Shown here piece by piece: positions 9,009 through 22,340 of a stretch of DNA of 64,000 bases. The position numbers and the translations under genes were made by a program. Positions within the stretch are counted from its first letter, which is position 1; every line of letters begins with the position of its first letter. This DNA comes from Anoplopoma fimbria. Taxonomy: Eukaryota; Chordata; Actinopteri; Perciformes; Anoplopomatidae. Location of the stretch: the NCBI RefSeq assembly GCF_027596085.1, contig NC_072460.1:9844231-9908230 (forward strand), read 5' to 3'. The notes beneath the pieces were generated by a model. It was not told where the DNA came from. It ran no database searches and was given only the letters and a program-made list of their open reading frames with translations.

Positions 9009-12000
9009 ATCAATAAATGTATGTACATACATGTATATTGTATATAAAATAGATATAGATAAACATGTAATGACGGGCTGTATCGTGGTCAGGATAGCAA
9101 AACAAGGGAAGCTGACGAGCTGGTTACTAATTGAGCAGTTGTACACTCAATTAGTTATATTTGTGTTGGGTATTTGTCGTGTTTCTGCTATCTTAACTTA
9201 GTTCTTTGTTTGCTCGATGTTGAAATAGTATAATTTGCCGTTCTGCTTCCTCTTAGTAAAGTAAAAGGGTTGTTAGGGTATGTTCCAGTCACATCATACT
9301 GCAGGAGGAGACATGTCCTGTACTTGTAAACATGTCACAACAGGAACTCTCTTTGTAAGTGACAGGATTTCAAGCTGACCAGAGCTGCTGCTGTTTGTGA
9401 AGAAGCAGACTAAAAAACGGTTTTACAACCAGCTGCTTTTAAGCCTACAGGGGGGCTTTGTTTGACACCTTGTAAGATATCATTTTAAAACACATTACAT
9501 GTTGTAAGGCCTGATACTTTGTGGGTAATACCTGGGTTAATCAAGTGTCAAACATTATTCAGTGACAGGAAAAAGAGACATCATGATACTTGATTGTACA
9601 GAAACAAACTCAGCCATCTTGTTCCTGCGGATCACTGTGCTTCATATTTCACACCCCACTCACTGCTTCTCTATGGTTAAATAACAACCCTCATTATCTG
9701 GTCAACCCAATCTATTATGGTGCAAATATAACAAGATCCGAGCTATGATTTCAGCTGAATAACATTTCCTGCCTTTCTGTTTTCAACTTGCGCTAACAAT
9801 CAAGTTTTCTCTTTGGTCTCTGACTGAGGAAGATGAATAAATAGAGCGTGTGTCAACAATACAGACGTCTTTAAATAATTAATGTCCTTGGCATTTGCAA
9901 AGTTTAGTTTTCTTTTAACTAAATATTGTGTTTTAGCAAAGGCCGCTATCTAAGTTCACCTGAAACGACAGGGTCACAAAGGTAGACCCACTTATCAACA
10001 ATCCCCCAGAAAATGATGTTCTTCACATCAATGACTGAAACCACTCCACACTGACGCTACTCCATATAACTTCAGACCAAAAGAGAAGGAACAAGCTTTT
10101 AGTCGGCTCTTAACATAATTATTTGGGGGAGAGAACAAAAGAGACATTGGCTCATTGGAGGGAATCCACGGTTCACGGTTCGGGATTTTAAATCTGCCAG
10201 CTGAATAATGAAGTAGGAGCCTCAGAGCTGCACAGTGTGCTCACCTCCTCACTTCCTTAGCAAAAACAGACTGCTTGAGATTGCTTGGATGAGGTTTTAT
10301 ATCTGCATTGATGCTGTATAACAAGTTTATTAAAATGAATTAGTGTTTAATAATCTACAATCAACAAACCTCAACCATAACATTTGACCTTCCTCATGAT
10401 TTAATGCTCAACCTAGAAGGTAGCCATTAAAAAAAGATCAAACGTGGCACCGTAATATGTGATCTGTGTACACAAGCTATTTGAGCAGCAGAGCTGACAC
10501 ATCAGGGAATCAAGAGGAAAAATCACACTTTGATCCTGTAACAGCACCTCATTACTCACCTCTCTGTCCTCACTGGGTTCCAAAACAACATTTACTGGCA
10601 CTGCAATCTTTAAAGGGGCTGAGCCATAATTTTTTAAGGTGCAACCTATGTAACAGGCGAGTACAAAGAGTGAGTCAGCTGCGTCTTAGATTATGATTCA
10701 ACGGTGCTGGCACAACGTCTCTCTGTCTTACAGAGGTGCACTTGATTAACACTAGGGGGCCACTGCAACGCAACACACATTCAAGACTATCAACAGCAAA
10801 CCATCCTCATTACCTGTTATCATGAAGCTGCTGCCAGTGAAATAATTCACAAAAAGACTTGCAAAAACACATTAGTTGACTGAGCTGACAATTATTTTCT
10901 TAATTTATTTTTTCTCTCTTTTTTTTACTTTTTCAAGAAAAACTTAGTTTTGTTAAAAAATAAGAGACACCACTAAAACTGCTGCAATTACTTTAATGTT
11001 ATGATATTATGTAGCCTAATGAAATATCAGCGCATTGAGTGTGTGCCTGTGTGTATTGGTGTTTAAATGCCTAGCGAAGGAAGAGGCCTTGGAGTCAAGG
11101 ACAGAGCTGCTTTCTGGGTACGGTGTAGCGTGAAATGACACTAAACAGAGCAGGCAGACTGTCCTGTGATGATACATAGCTATCTGCTGCTTTCTTTGGG
11201 CTATGAACTGACTGGGAGTCCCTCAGTGAAAGTAATTAGCTAAAGCAGAAATAGCTAATTAAAAACTGCAGAGAGGGCCAGCTATACTCATAAAATTCAT
11301 TGAACACAACTTTGAAGAGAAAGTAAACACCTTTCAGGAACAGTCCAACTGGATTAGCCTTCACTTTAAGCTTTTGAGATCACCAAGACAGTTTCAGTTC
11401 ATCATCATTTGTGTACTTTAACATTTTGTTGGGGATGAAATTACTTCAAGCAGCAGCTCTTGGGTTGGATCGAGTGCCCACACGCATCATAACAAAACCT
11501 GCAATTGAGAGAGGTTGGCAATTACCCGCGATTACAATTATAGTGCTCACCGGCTCATGTCTGGCACACAGTGGGAGTGAGCTCAGGCCTTAACATTGAA
11601 ACAGTGTGGGCATCGCAACAAACAAAGGCAGAGAGGGAGACAGCGAGGGGGAAAGCAAAGAATAAAAGACCGAAAAGTAGTGTTCCTTTTTGCATTCTCC
11701 ATTTTGTATTCATAGGAACCAGAAAATCTGCACGTAATTTAACCGAGTGAACCATTACCAAAGTAAACAGGTTTTATCTCAAGAGGTGGAGAGTAGAGAA
11801 GGGGATGATGCTTTTCATTCACGCTACTTCATCACTCTTTTTCATCCAAAGCAGAACCACAGGAAAATAAATACATAAAAACTAAGAAAAAACACAAAGC
11901 CACTCTGTTTCACAATAATTGTTGGTAGCACTTCAATAAAAAACACCCGGGGCGCTTAAGTTCTCCAAACATTGCTCTCATTCTTCGAGGAAAACTCTTT

Positions 12001-14273
12001 GCCAGAGCATCTGGTGGGACGTTCACAATATGCCATACTTGTGGGAACTGAGGGATATCAAATAGAGTCGACATCTTGCCTCCAATCAATTGGCAGCACA
12101 GGGAAATTGCTGTAGTTAATGAGGTATTCACAAGGACATTAGGCCTGTGTTTTTGTAGCCACTGTAAAACACAACTATTTCCAACTCCAACATCTAATGA
12201 GTATTGTTTTTTACTATATTATTAACCCTTCAAATACAAGAAATCAGCAGACAAAGAATGTTGAGCACTTCAGGATTATTAGAAGTTTACATAACCAGGT
12301 TCTGTTTATCCGGAAGTGATCCAGTGTAAACAAGACTTGGACTTTGTCGTGATGTATTGCAACACAGTGATTGTTATGCTCGAAGTAGCCAAACACATTG
12401 TAATAGTAATGTGAATTCAAATGTGTGCAGGGCAATAAAACCAAAATGTGATTTCAGAAGTTAATGAGATATACTAGATGAGTCAGAATATGTCACACAA
12501 AGTGCTTGTGAGATTGTTAAACAGCATCTGAATCCCTCTTTGAAACAGAATCAATGGGGAAGCGACAATTTATGTGACTTTGCTGAACAGACAATATTAA
12601 CCAGCACAAACATTTTAATCAGCAATTAACCAAGTGTACCAAGTGATGCAAGGATTAAACTTCCTTTTAAGCACTCCCTTATTATGAACAACAGTAAAAC
12701 AACAGTCAACATCATGAATGTCTTTGAGGACAGTGTGTGCTGCAATCCCCCTTTGTAAAATTAATTGCATCTCGTCTTTTGGTGTGATGGCAGTGTTTTT
12801 GCTCTGCTCTTGACTATGGCTACAAACACTTCTGTCTTTAGACGTTGCCAGATGTGGATGATCCTTTGCATCAACAAGTTTGTGTCATGAAACTTACCTA
12901 CTGCACAATAGAGAAAGGAATTGCTAGCTAGTATAGTTTTCTGTTTCCGCACCTTCACCATAAATGTCTTTAATTGCGGATATTTGTACTTTTCATAAAA
13001 CATTATCACAATTATTAAAAAAAATTCTCCTCATTGTCCCTCATGGCCTTGAAAGCTTATAAACATATTAATAATAACAAAGTAAACTTCTGCATGCTGT
13101 CAGCTATCACCAGTATTGTCTAGTACCATGGCCAGCCAGTACCTTCAACACAGAACATGAATGCATTTCGTGAAAGAAGCTGGAAAAGCAGCACAAACTA
13201 TTTTAGATGATAGATTTGTTTCTACAAACAACTGCAAATGCTGTGGGCAAAGCCAAAATTGACTGGCTGCAAACAAAAATGCAAAAAGAGCTTAAAAAAA
13301 AAGTCTGAGCGCACCACAGTGTTGGTGTATAAAGATGGAGTGTGACAACCGTGGACTAACAAAACAGCTGGGAAACAGCTACTGCTGTACAGGCCAGGTC
13401 ATGTGGAAAATAACAATGAAAAATATTAATAATTCATTTTTTCCACTGGTCACTATCTGGACAACATATCTACTAACTTGAACATCAACTTCTGCTCTGT
13501 TGCTTTTATAAGAAAAGCTCTTAGAACAAAAACAACTAAAAAGCAGCAACACTAAGACCTTCTCACTCAAGCTCAGAGTCAATTTGACTCTCTGGACCTA
13601 CTCCAACAGAACCAAATTGACAACAGGCAATTTCCTGTTGTCCTCCCACATACCCCATACTAATTGCAGACCAGATCCACCCTGCTTAACGTTTCTGGAC
13701 CTCGTAAGCCAACCAAAGTCCCCCTTTATGAAGCTTTCATTAGCTGCTGATTAATGTTAGTGCCTGCTGGGCTCTGTAGGCTTTGGCCTTCATTAACAGG
13801 CCTGAGTCACACAATTGACTGTATGAGCCTGTGTGCAGTCTGTTCAGACAGTCAAACGTCACTATAAGAGATAAGTATTTATTTGATGTGTTTATTCTAC
13901 TCTGCCCCAGTCTGTTTTGTTTTTGTTCAATTCTTCCAAAAAGCGTAGGCTGCAAGTGTCAAGTGAAATGTCGCAGCAACAAAATCCACTGACAGCATTT
14001 TGTGTTAGTCTGATACCGAATGCCGGTTTTGTGCTCTGCCTCATTCCATAGGGCGATAATTCTTTGAAAAGAATGATTCACTGCCACGCTGATGACATCT
14101 TCGCTTTATGCCCTGCAATCCACTGTGCACTGCCTAGCAGAACTCCTTTGTAACTTTACCCTGTGCAAATATGAAGGCAATATGTAGGGGTAGTCCCATT
14201 TTGGATACAGTCATGCAATGAACTGACACAGAGCACCAGTGGTTGTTGGTATTTCACACTGAGAAATCTGTAC

Positions 14274-14682
14274 GAGGGGTGGGCCATGTGGCCAAAATCT
14301 TTTTTTCCCATAGCGATGTATATCACAATAATGTATGTTTTCTGGTAATTCAATAAATAAATAGTCTAAAAGAAATAACAACACGTTAAAGACTATTTTT
14401 GTATATACAAATGAAAAGCACTGAGTATTACCTTAATTGCAACATAAGCAAATCAAGACTCATTGAACTGAGCAGTAATGTAAAGTGTGAGGCAAAAACT
14501 AAATTTCGATGTTCAAATGATATTGCATGAATATATTACAAATCAGATTTCCAGTTAGTATGTGCTTGTTTTTTATCAATTTAGAGGACGTATTTGTGTA
14601 TCCCAATATCTCGATATGTGATTTAATCACAATATGACTATAAAAGACAATAAAATATCATATTGAATTATTGCCAAGCCTA
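14274..14682. mobile_element. hAT-type non-autonomous element with 8-bp TSD
   Basis: A 409-bp AT-rich element starting GAGGGGTGGGCC and ending CAAGCCTA. It is flanked by the direct repeat ATCTGTAC at 14266-14273 and 14683-14690. An 8-bp target duplication is the hAT signature, and the ends match the GGGCTGGGC-type termini of fish hAT MITEs. Confidence 0.88.
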
Positions 14683-15677
14683 ATCTGTACTACACATAGG
14701 TACTTCATCGGATAATCCAGGGTGCTCTCTTTTGATAATTACGTTTCTGTGGTAACCTGTTGTCACAGGGACACTGATTTTCAACTTGAAATATAGAAAT
14801 ACATCACTAATTCACAGAGCTTGTTATTCTTATGAGACAAATACAACTCAAGTAAAAAGTCTTCAGAAGAAAAATTACGAGTCAAGAATGAACTCTACCT
14901 TTACCTTTGAAGTTTGTGTGTTGTTTTTTTTCTCGGTAATTTAAACAACATTTTTTGTTTAGTGCATTGCTCTGATAATAAAATCATTAAGGAGTGCAGC
15001 ATGCAAGACCTGCTTATTATTGTCTTATATTTCTTATTATACAGTTAAGGTGAAGTGAATGCAGACATGTTAAATTTTTTTTTAACTCATCTTCCCTCAT
15101 CTTTAAATTAGCCTACAGCGGTGATACGCGGGAGCTTCTACAGTACATTGTACTGTACGTAGGCTACATCAGGACACGTGGGCGGTGCAGAGTAGGAACT
15201 GAGCTGCGTGATGTGCCTGCAGCGGGGAGCGGCTTTTTTGAAAAGTTAAAGCTCTCTGGGCCGTAATGCAGCTAATGGGGAGCATTAACCACACTGTTAT
15301 AGACACTCATGTTAAAATTAAACAAGTAAAAATGCACCGGTTTCAAGCCTTAAGGAGCAAAATTCAGCAGGTTTTCTCTGAGTGGCAAACAGAAAAAAAT
15401 CTTAAGCAGCTGGGAGCAGAATGGTTACAGAATGTTATGAGCAGGAAGTGAGAATTGCTGCAACTTCACTTTGCTTTGCATACTTCCAATGTTGCCAGTT
15501 TGGCCTAAAAGGGAAAATCCATCCACAACTACTTTTGTTGTGTTCATTAAATTAAGGTTTAACAGTAGGTGGATATCAATTACCCCTTCTCATTGAGGAT
15601 TGTAGCAAATTCCTATGGGTTTTACTGTTTTTACAGATTTTGTGTGTATGTGTACTGAACTAGCCCGTGCGTGATAG

Positions 15678-15788
15678 TCTGTCCAGGGTTTATCCAACTT
15701 CGCCAAATGTCGGCTGAGATTGGCTCCAGCCCTCCCCCAACCCTGAACAGGATAAGCGGTTAAAGTTTATGGATTGATTGATTGATTG
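15678..15788 (+). mobile_element. L2-like LINE 3' tail
   Basis: A decayed GTCCAGGGTTTATCC … GGCTCCAGCCCTCCCCCAAC … AACAGGATAAGCGG segment ends in a (GATT)n run. This is a typical 5'-truncated retrotransposon tail; the family name is inferred. Confidence 0.7.
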
Positions 15789-16326
15789 GTACGGAACTGA
15801 TTTCCTTTTTTGTGACAATAAAATAATATAAACATTTACTACGTTGGATAACTTAAATAGACTTGATTTTATTTCAAAAAGTAGTAAAAGTTTCCATATC
15901 TTCTCAAGTTAAATTAAAGCAAGTAGCTTCCAAAAGTGGGGAAAATCATGTAAATATTCACAAGATTATTAAGGATTGGAAATCTGTTTTTTATTCACTA
16001 TGGTTGAAATTAATCATTCATTTTTTCAAAAGATGTTTGGGACAATGAGAGAGCATGAAATACAACAAAATTCTCCATACAGTCAGAATCAAACAAATGG
16101 ACATTGCAATAGCCACAAAAGGTCATAAAGATGTTTATCAAACAGTTTATCACTTCAAATATATAATTAATAAAACTAATTATCAATTATTTTACCATTC
16201 AGGTACCACTGATAACTGTTGACATTATCCACTAATACACTTGGCCTTCAATCTCTTTGAAGAGATTGAAGATGTTAGTGTTTTAAATATCACACACACT
16301 TTCTTGTTCACTGGGGAGGTCCTTAC

Positions 16327-16518
16327 CTTGCAGAGCCTCCTTGGCTCGATCCAGCTCCTGCTCCTTCTGAGCCAGCTGCACGCGGAGCTCGGTGGCAGAG
16401 AGCACGTCGGCCGAGCAGCCTCCCTGGGTCTCTTCCAGGTCCTTACTCAACATGTCCTTCATCTGCCGCAGCAGGTGCACCTCCTCCTGGAGCTGGGCCA
16501 CCTCCTCACGCAGCAGGA
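16327..16518 (-). CDS. KAZN: kazrin, first shared exon (coiled coil, part 1)
   Basis: Internal exon of 192 nt (2 + 63 codons + 1). The acceptor is GTGTTGCAG at 16519-16520 and the donor is CAA G|GTAAGG at 16326. It encodes VLLREEVAQLQEEVHLLRQM, KDMLSKDLEETQGG, then VLSATELRVQLAQKEQEL and DRAKEALQ. This is the start of the kazrin coiled coil common to all N-terminal variants. The first codon is split (G|TC = Val), so any upstream exon must end in phase 1. Both candidate upstream exons in this window (33558-33588 and 45060-45166) end in exactly that phase. Met residues in HLLRQMKDML could also serve as an internal start for an N-truncated form, as reported for short human isoforms. Confidence 0.96.
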
Positions 16519-18892
16519 CTGCAACACACAGAGACAAAACAGAGCTTTGGTAAGCTGACATCAAAACATGGCCCAATATATTCGTAGTATAAATGTGTGT
16601 GGTTTTGAATTTGCCAGACAGCGTTAGCAGTGAATTAGGTTTCAAGCCAAAGTCACAATTTAATTCCAGTAGCTAGAGAAGGTCATATGCATACTGGATT
16701 ACAATCTCAATCTTACAGAGGTGTGTTAGCTTTGGATAGCTACACCACTGCAAAGAGGATTATGTCTGAAAGTCGATTTAACATCACCATAGGAGGTAAT
16801 TGTTTAATTTGTAATTGAGATAACTACATCACATTACATCGCCAAATGACTGCTTGTAAGCATCACAAGGGTTGTATGGGGTCCAGTAGATGAGTAGAGA
16901 CAAGTCTTTAATATAATAATGAAATGTATCTTTGCTGCTGCCTGTTGAACCTGACTGTTGGCAGAAAGTATGAGAAAAGGAAAGAGGCCTGTTTAACATT
17001 CAGTGACTGGTGCTATAAGAGCTCCTACCATGCATTGTCACAAAGACCCAAACACAAAAATGAAAACAGCAGCGGAGAAAAATAGATTTTTCTTCACAAT
17101 TTGACTCACTGAAAATGTTTCAAAGTGCTCACAAAGTATCAGCGGCAGAGAGAGGACTTCACTGGGTTTAAAAACAAGCCACTTCAAGTTCTCACATCAA
17201 ACCTCGAAAAAATGAATATAAATTCTAAAACTATTTTAGAACGTTGAATGTGCTTGTCTAGGTGGAGCATATGGGGAGTAATTCATATAAGGATGAGTGG
17301 AGACATTCTACTCAATTTCATGCATCCTCAGGGCAGAGGGTTGGAGGGGTGGGGTGGGTTAACTGCTCAGCCCCATCTCGCGTGGCTCCACTATCAAGTG
17401 CCTCGCATAAATTACACTTCACACTCCCACATCCCAGCACCGATATTACTGTCGGAAAAAATAAAATCCATCAGATATGAATTGGAGAATTGAGAATAGG
17501 AGACTAAATATGCCAAAGCACTGTGAGATGAAAAGAAGAATTCAAGACAGAATACATTTTAGCTTTTTAGTAAAGTTACTCAATTCATCTGCTTTGCATT
17601 CTGTGGAGCATCAGTGGAAATAATCCCATATATTTGCATTTATTGCCCATTTAATACTGCTCGGTGCCATTCACTATTGTTACACCATCAGTGAGATTAA
17701 CAAATCTGGAAATGACCATTTAGAAAATATTAGGCAGCTTTACATTACCATCAAACAATGCCTGGCTATAACAGTCCAATTTTCTTAAAATTAACAATAA
17801 TTGAGCCACTTTTTGTAAAGTTGTGTTATTTCATATCCCAGAGAGGACGGTAAAGTAAAAATGTCTCTGTGAAGTGCAGCTTATTCTTTGTTCATGTGAC
17901 AATTTAGGTATGAATCTTGAATCTTTTAGACTGGAGTATGTGCAGTAGAAGTAAAAATTAGACGAGTCACGATAGAAACGATTAATACAAAGTAATACAA
18001 AAAAGCTGAGGAGAGCATTGCATTTTCCCACAGCTAGGATTTCTGATTTGTGGTCATTTTAAGTGCAAGTGTGTCAGTCAACAGGATGATTATAGTCTGA
18101 ACCATACATGGATTATTATTTTTTTTTTTAAAAAAGGCTTTGTCTGTCATTAACAGGGAGTGTTTTTGTTATATCATAAACAAGGACTTAAAATATTGCA
18201 CCTGGAGTGAACAAGATAAGCTTCCCAAAGGCAGTGTTTCTGTTTTTCTGTGTATTCCCTGAATGCATCAACTTTGACACATTTATTTTTGTTGTTTGTC
18301 GTTGACTGTCACCTCTGGGAGTAACACATGTATCTTTAATCCTGTGTTTGGGCCATGACACTTGTGGTTCATTCTTCACTCCTCTTACAGCAGACCTGGC
18401 GTTACACTCCCATCTTCCCCTCCTGCACACCACATGGATCACTTTAGCTCTTACCTTTCCTCCCCTGAAACTAAAATGAACCTTTCAGACCAGATCGGTG
18501 CTTGTACGTTGAGCACCTGCCTACCAGGGCTTCTGAGTCCTTTAATTGGTGTTCACTGACTAAATGTAAGCGGCTGAGGCTAAGAGCTGCCCGCTAAATA
18601 ACGAAAATGAAATGTAAAAGGGGTTATTAGGAGAGAGGTCGAGAGAAAAACGTCTGCTAGCGGAGTGTCATTATACTGAGGTATACTTAATGGACCCGAT
18701 AATAGAACCACATTTTACAGAGCAACTCAAGCAGCAACACCCTCATTGGCAAACCAAGAGCTGGCCTGTTCTGGAAACCATCGACCACAAGATACAGTTC
18801 ATTGGTGTTTAAAAATCATATTATGGTCACAGACTCCATTTGATTACTTATTCATTTAGTTTGCATGTATTGATTGTGTAATGTAATCTATA

Positions 18893-19526
18893 AATCGTGG
18901 CTGTACCTGGACCGTGGTCGTGCATCCTGCTACGGCCCTGCTGACACCGACTGCTACCACCATTATTATTACTAGTCACATTACTATTACTATTACCTGT
19001 ACCATTAAGCATTTTAGCTTTACTTCCACCCTGAAGCCCTTTTGCTTTCTCGTTCTGCAGGTTTCCATGAATCGTTGTGGTACCTGGACCGTAGTCGTGC
19101 CTCCTGCTGTGAGCCGACTGACACCCACTGCTACTTCCATTATTATTATTAATCACATTACTATCCCTATTTTCATAACTATAATTCTACTGTAATAATT
19201 GCTGCTGTTATTATAAGTAGTCTTATTATATGAATCATTTATGTCATATACATTGAATGTGTTGTATCTGTTATGCTGTTCATTCTGTACACATGACATC
19301 TATTGCATTCTGTCCATCCTGGGAGAAGGATCCCTCCTCTGTCGTTCTCCCATAGGTTTCTTCCTTTTTTCTCCCTGTTAAAGGGTTTTTTTAGGGGAGT
19401 TTTTCCTGTGCCGATGTGAGGGAAGGACAGAGGATGTCGTATGTGTACAGATTGTAAAACCCTCTGAGGCAAATTTGTAATTTGTGATTCTGGGCTATAC
19501 AAAATAAACTGAATTGAATTGAATTA
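18893..19526 (+). mobile_element. non-LTR retrotransposon 3' end with internal duplication
   Basis: Two related segments at 18893-18998 and 19069-19167, each with TACCTGGACCGT and GTCGTGC followed by ATT repeats. A tail follows with GGGAGAAGGATCCCTCCTCT, CTCCCTGTTAAAGGGTTTTT and ATACAAAATAAACTGAATTG, then a short (TTGAA)n run. The tail is a widespread fish LINE 3' UTR; the exact clade is not certain. Confidence 0.8.
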
Positions 19527-19920
19527 ATGGCAGCAAAACAGGGAGTCATAAGCATCGGGCAAGGACACTGAAAATGTAGGTTTTATCTTTTATAGCAAGC
19601 CATAAATACTAGCTAACAATGATGGTTTATATGATACTCACTCCCTTATAGAATTAAGTTGCTTCTTTGATAAATAGGGCTTTATGTTGAAAATAATTAC
19701 AAATAAAGTCCCCTGTACAAATCTTTGAATGTAAAGTATAAAGACATTGATTTTAAACCTCCCACAGTACATTGTTATAACCACAACTTCAAACCTAAAA
19801 AAAAAATAGATTCACCGCTGCAACAAAGAGAGAAAACTTGACTTGTTATTGCAATCTGCTCAGGTATAATTTTACACTTCTAACTGTTTATCACAGTGGG
19901 ACATAAAAAAAGAGTAAATA

Positions 19921-20060
19921 AATAAGATAAGATAATCCTTTATTAGTCCCGCAGCGGGGAAATTTGCAGGCTTACAGCAGCATAGAGTAAAGTGCACACA
20001 AGAGACATAGTAAAAGAAAGACAAGATAAAAATAAAAATGAAATAAAAAAAAGTATTATA
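19921..20060 (-). mobile_element. LINE 3' tail, minus orientation
   Basis: Read on the minus strand it ends AATTTCCCCGCTGCGGGACT then AATAAAGGATTATCTTATC, a common 5'-truncated fish LINE terminus. A/T-rich low complexity follows on the right. Confidence 0.7.
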
Positions 20061-20319
20061 AATAAGCAATAAAAAAACAGTAGAAAATCAACAATAACTG
20101 AAATATTATATTTTACAGACAGAAAAAACTATTAAAGCTATAATTGCACAGTGTATTGTAATACACTGTTGAAATACCATTTCAACAAAGTAACGGACAA
20201 GGAACATGGTAAATTATTCTTTCAAGGTTCAAACTAGACAAAGAAAATGAGCCATTTTGTTATCATGAAACACAGAGCTTACGCAAAGTTGAGATAACAT
20301 AAGACGCTCAGTGACTTTG

Positions 20320-20640
20320 ACTGTAAAAAACTAAAACGGGACATATGCTCATTATCAGGTTCATATTTGGGGATATAGTAAAATATATTGATATGCTTTA
20401 ATGTTAAAAAAACCTTTAAATTTCTTATACTGTCTGTCCAAATATACCTGTATCCACCCTCTGCCTAAAACGCAGAGTCTGCTCTGATTGGCTTTCAAGA
20501 AAAATACGGTGCACCTTTGCCTAGACAGCTCTTGATAAACTGACCGGGTTGTCTTATTTCACAGTTTGTGGGTTACCCCACATCTCCAAATGTATGTGCA
20601 CAAGCACTGCAAAAAGTCTGTTTTTAATTTCCCCTCAAAG
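20320..20640. repeat. dispersed fish repeat, probable DNA transposon remnant
   Basis: Contains TATGCTTTAATGTT, ACTGTCTGTCCAAATATACC and CTCTGCCTAAAACGCAGAGT, which resemble a repeat found widely in percomorph genomes. Termini and target duplication are not resolved. Confidence 0.45.
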
Positions 20641-21976
20641 CTTTCATCATCATCCATCTTGCCCTTACACCCTGAACAACTTTATATTTTAATTATGGCA
20701 TTGTACTTAGTACTTTGAATTACCTTTGTGAATGAAAAGTGTTATATATCAATACACATTGCATTGCCTTACGGAATTTTAAGTCAATGTCAATGGCCAG
20801 TTGACTCTACATTAATAAGTTTGTCAGACGCTTCCAAAGTGATTGCATTCAACCTCTACAGGAAACCATAAGTAAGTGTCCTCATATTATATATGCATCC
20901 CTAACAAACAACAAAGAATGTGATCAATCCTACAGCACTTAGAGGACTAGACTGAGGTGTCGATGTGTACGTGTTATAAAGACATATATGTACTCAGGAA
21001 GTGTAATTGCACCACAAAACTATCATGAAAAACATTATTTATATTATTTGAACACACGAACGCTGCATACTGTACGTGAGATGTAGAGAATACGCTGCAG
21101 ACAAATATACCAATTCTCTTTCACCCTTTCTCAAAAAATTCATGACGAGACAGACGCTTCATGATAAAAAATAGACCTATGGGAAATTTAATTGAACATC
21201 CTCACACTGATTTAAATAAAACACTTAGTGTTTCAGTTATATGTCAAAGCACTGACAAAGACAACAAGGTGGTCTACAATGAAAACTGTTTGCATACTAT
21301 TAACCAGCAAGAGGACCGCCACATCTATGATAGGAAATTCAAGATGAGCTGTCATTAGTTGGGAGTGTGAAGGGGCAACAGATATGTTATTGTCTCCTCC
21401 AGCTTTGTGCAGGCGAGCACAGTGCTGGAGCTCGCTAGATAAGACAGTCAGAGGGGTGGGGGGAGGGTGGGATGGAGGAGGGTTGGAGACAGCCACCTAT
21501 TTTTCAACGTCTGCATCGTCTCCAGGTTGGTGAGAAGCATGCACTGCAGCTCTGCATTACAAATCACAATCAGAGTGGGAGCCTCCTGATAAGTGCAATC
21601 TCCCCCGCAGGACTCCATGCAGCTCGTTCCCACAGAGAGTCCTCCCTGCATCGTCTGCCAACGTTCGTGAGGCTTATAACTTAGCATGCTTATATACTGT
21701 GTATGCAAATTAACAGAATAATCTTGTTTCTTGTCTATGGTTTTACATTTTGCCTCACACACGCATACACACAAACAAACGCATATACAGTGCAAATAAA
21801 CACACATGTTCTTGCTAGTTATTTCTAGGGGGGACTGCCAGAGTTTTATTGTTTTGGACGTTGTGTTTGTTAACAACTGAACTACCAGTACACACACTGC
21901 TGAGTCATCCAGGCTGCAACCTCCAGTTCTAATGAGTGAAGCCAATGCGGAAGTGTCTGAAACTTGCATTCTCTCT

Positions 21977-22340
21977 GCTGACCATTAGGGGGCGACTCCT
22001 CTGGTTGCATAAAGTCTATGAGAAAATGATCATACTTCTCACTTGATTTATTACCTCAGTAAACATGGTAAACAAGAGTCTATGGTCTCAATTGTTAGTT
22101 TCAAGTCTTCTTCAATACAGCATGATGTTCATTTAGTACATTATGGTCCTATTTAGAGTAAGTAGACCATAAAGTGAAGTATGTTTTAATATGGGCTTAA
22201 TGTGAATTACAGGTCTCTGTCACTAACACAGCATCACTATGTCACTCCTCTGCATCCAAATACGGTAATTTTCTATTCACAGGTTGCAATAAACCAAGAT
22301 AGCGACTGCCCTAATCCCAGATGGCAACGGCTTCAGTTTG
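21977..22340. repeat. dispersed fish repeat beginning GCTGACCATTAGGGGGCGAC
   Basis: The sequence GCTGACCATTAGGGGGCGAC, then AAGTCTATGAGAAAATGATC and TACAGCATGATGTTCATTTA, recurs in many fish genomes. No ORF; the class is uncertain. Confidence 0.6.

Larger units (their letters stand above)
6310..16326 (-). other. kazrin 10 kb intron
   Basis: Intron between the EALQ and MKSDRK exons. It holds a TIR element at 8549-9008, a hAT element at 14274-14682 and a LINE tail at 15678-15788. The other parts (6310-8540, 9010-14260, 14700-15670, 15800-16326) are AT-rich with only short chance ORFs. 11450-11580 is a compositionally distinct block with ATTA-type motifs that might be a conserved regulatory element. 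Confidence 0.75.

Noticed and set aside
7819..9316. 16-bp inverted match ACATGTCTCCTCCTGC at 7819 and its complement at 9301
   Set aside because: One such pair is expected by chance in 64 kb; no flanking similarity.
21448..21969. Longest minus-strand ORF (173 codons)
   Set aside because: No domain, includes low-complexity Cys/Val from a CA run, no promoter or splice context.
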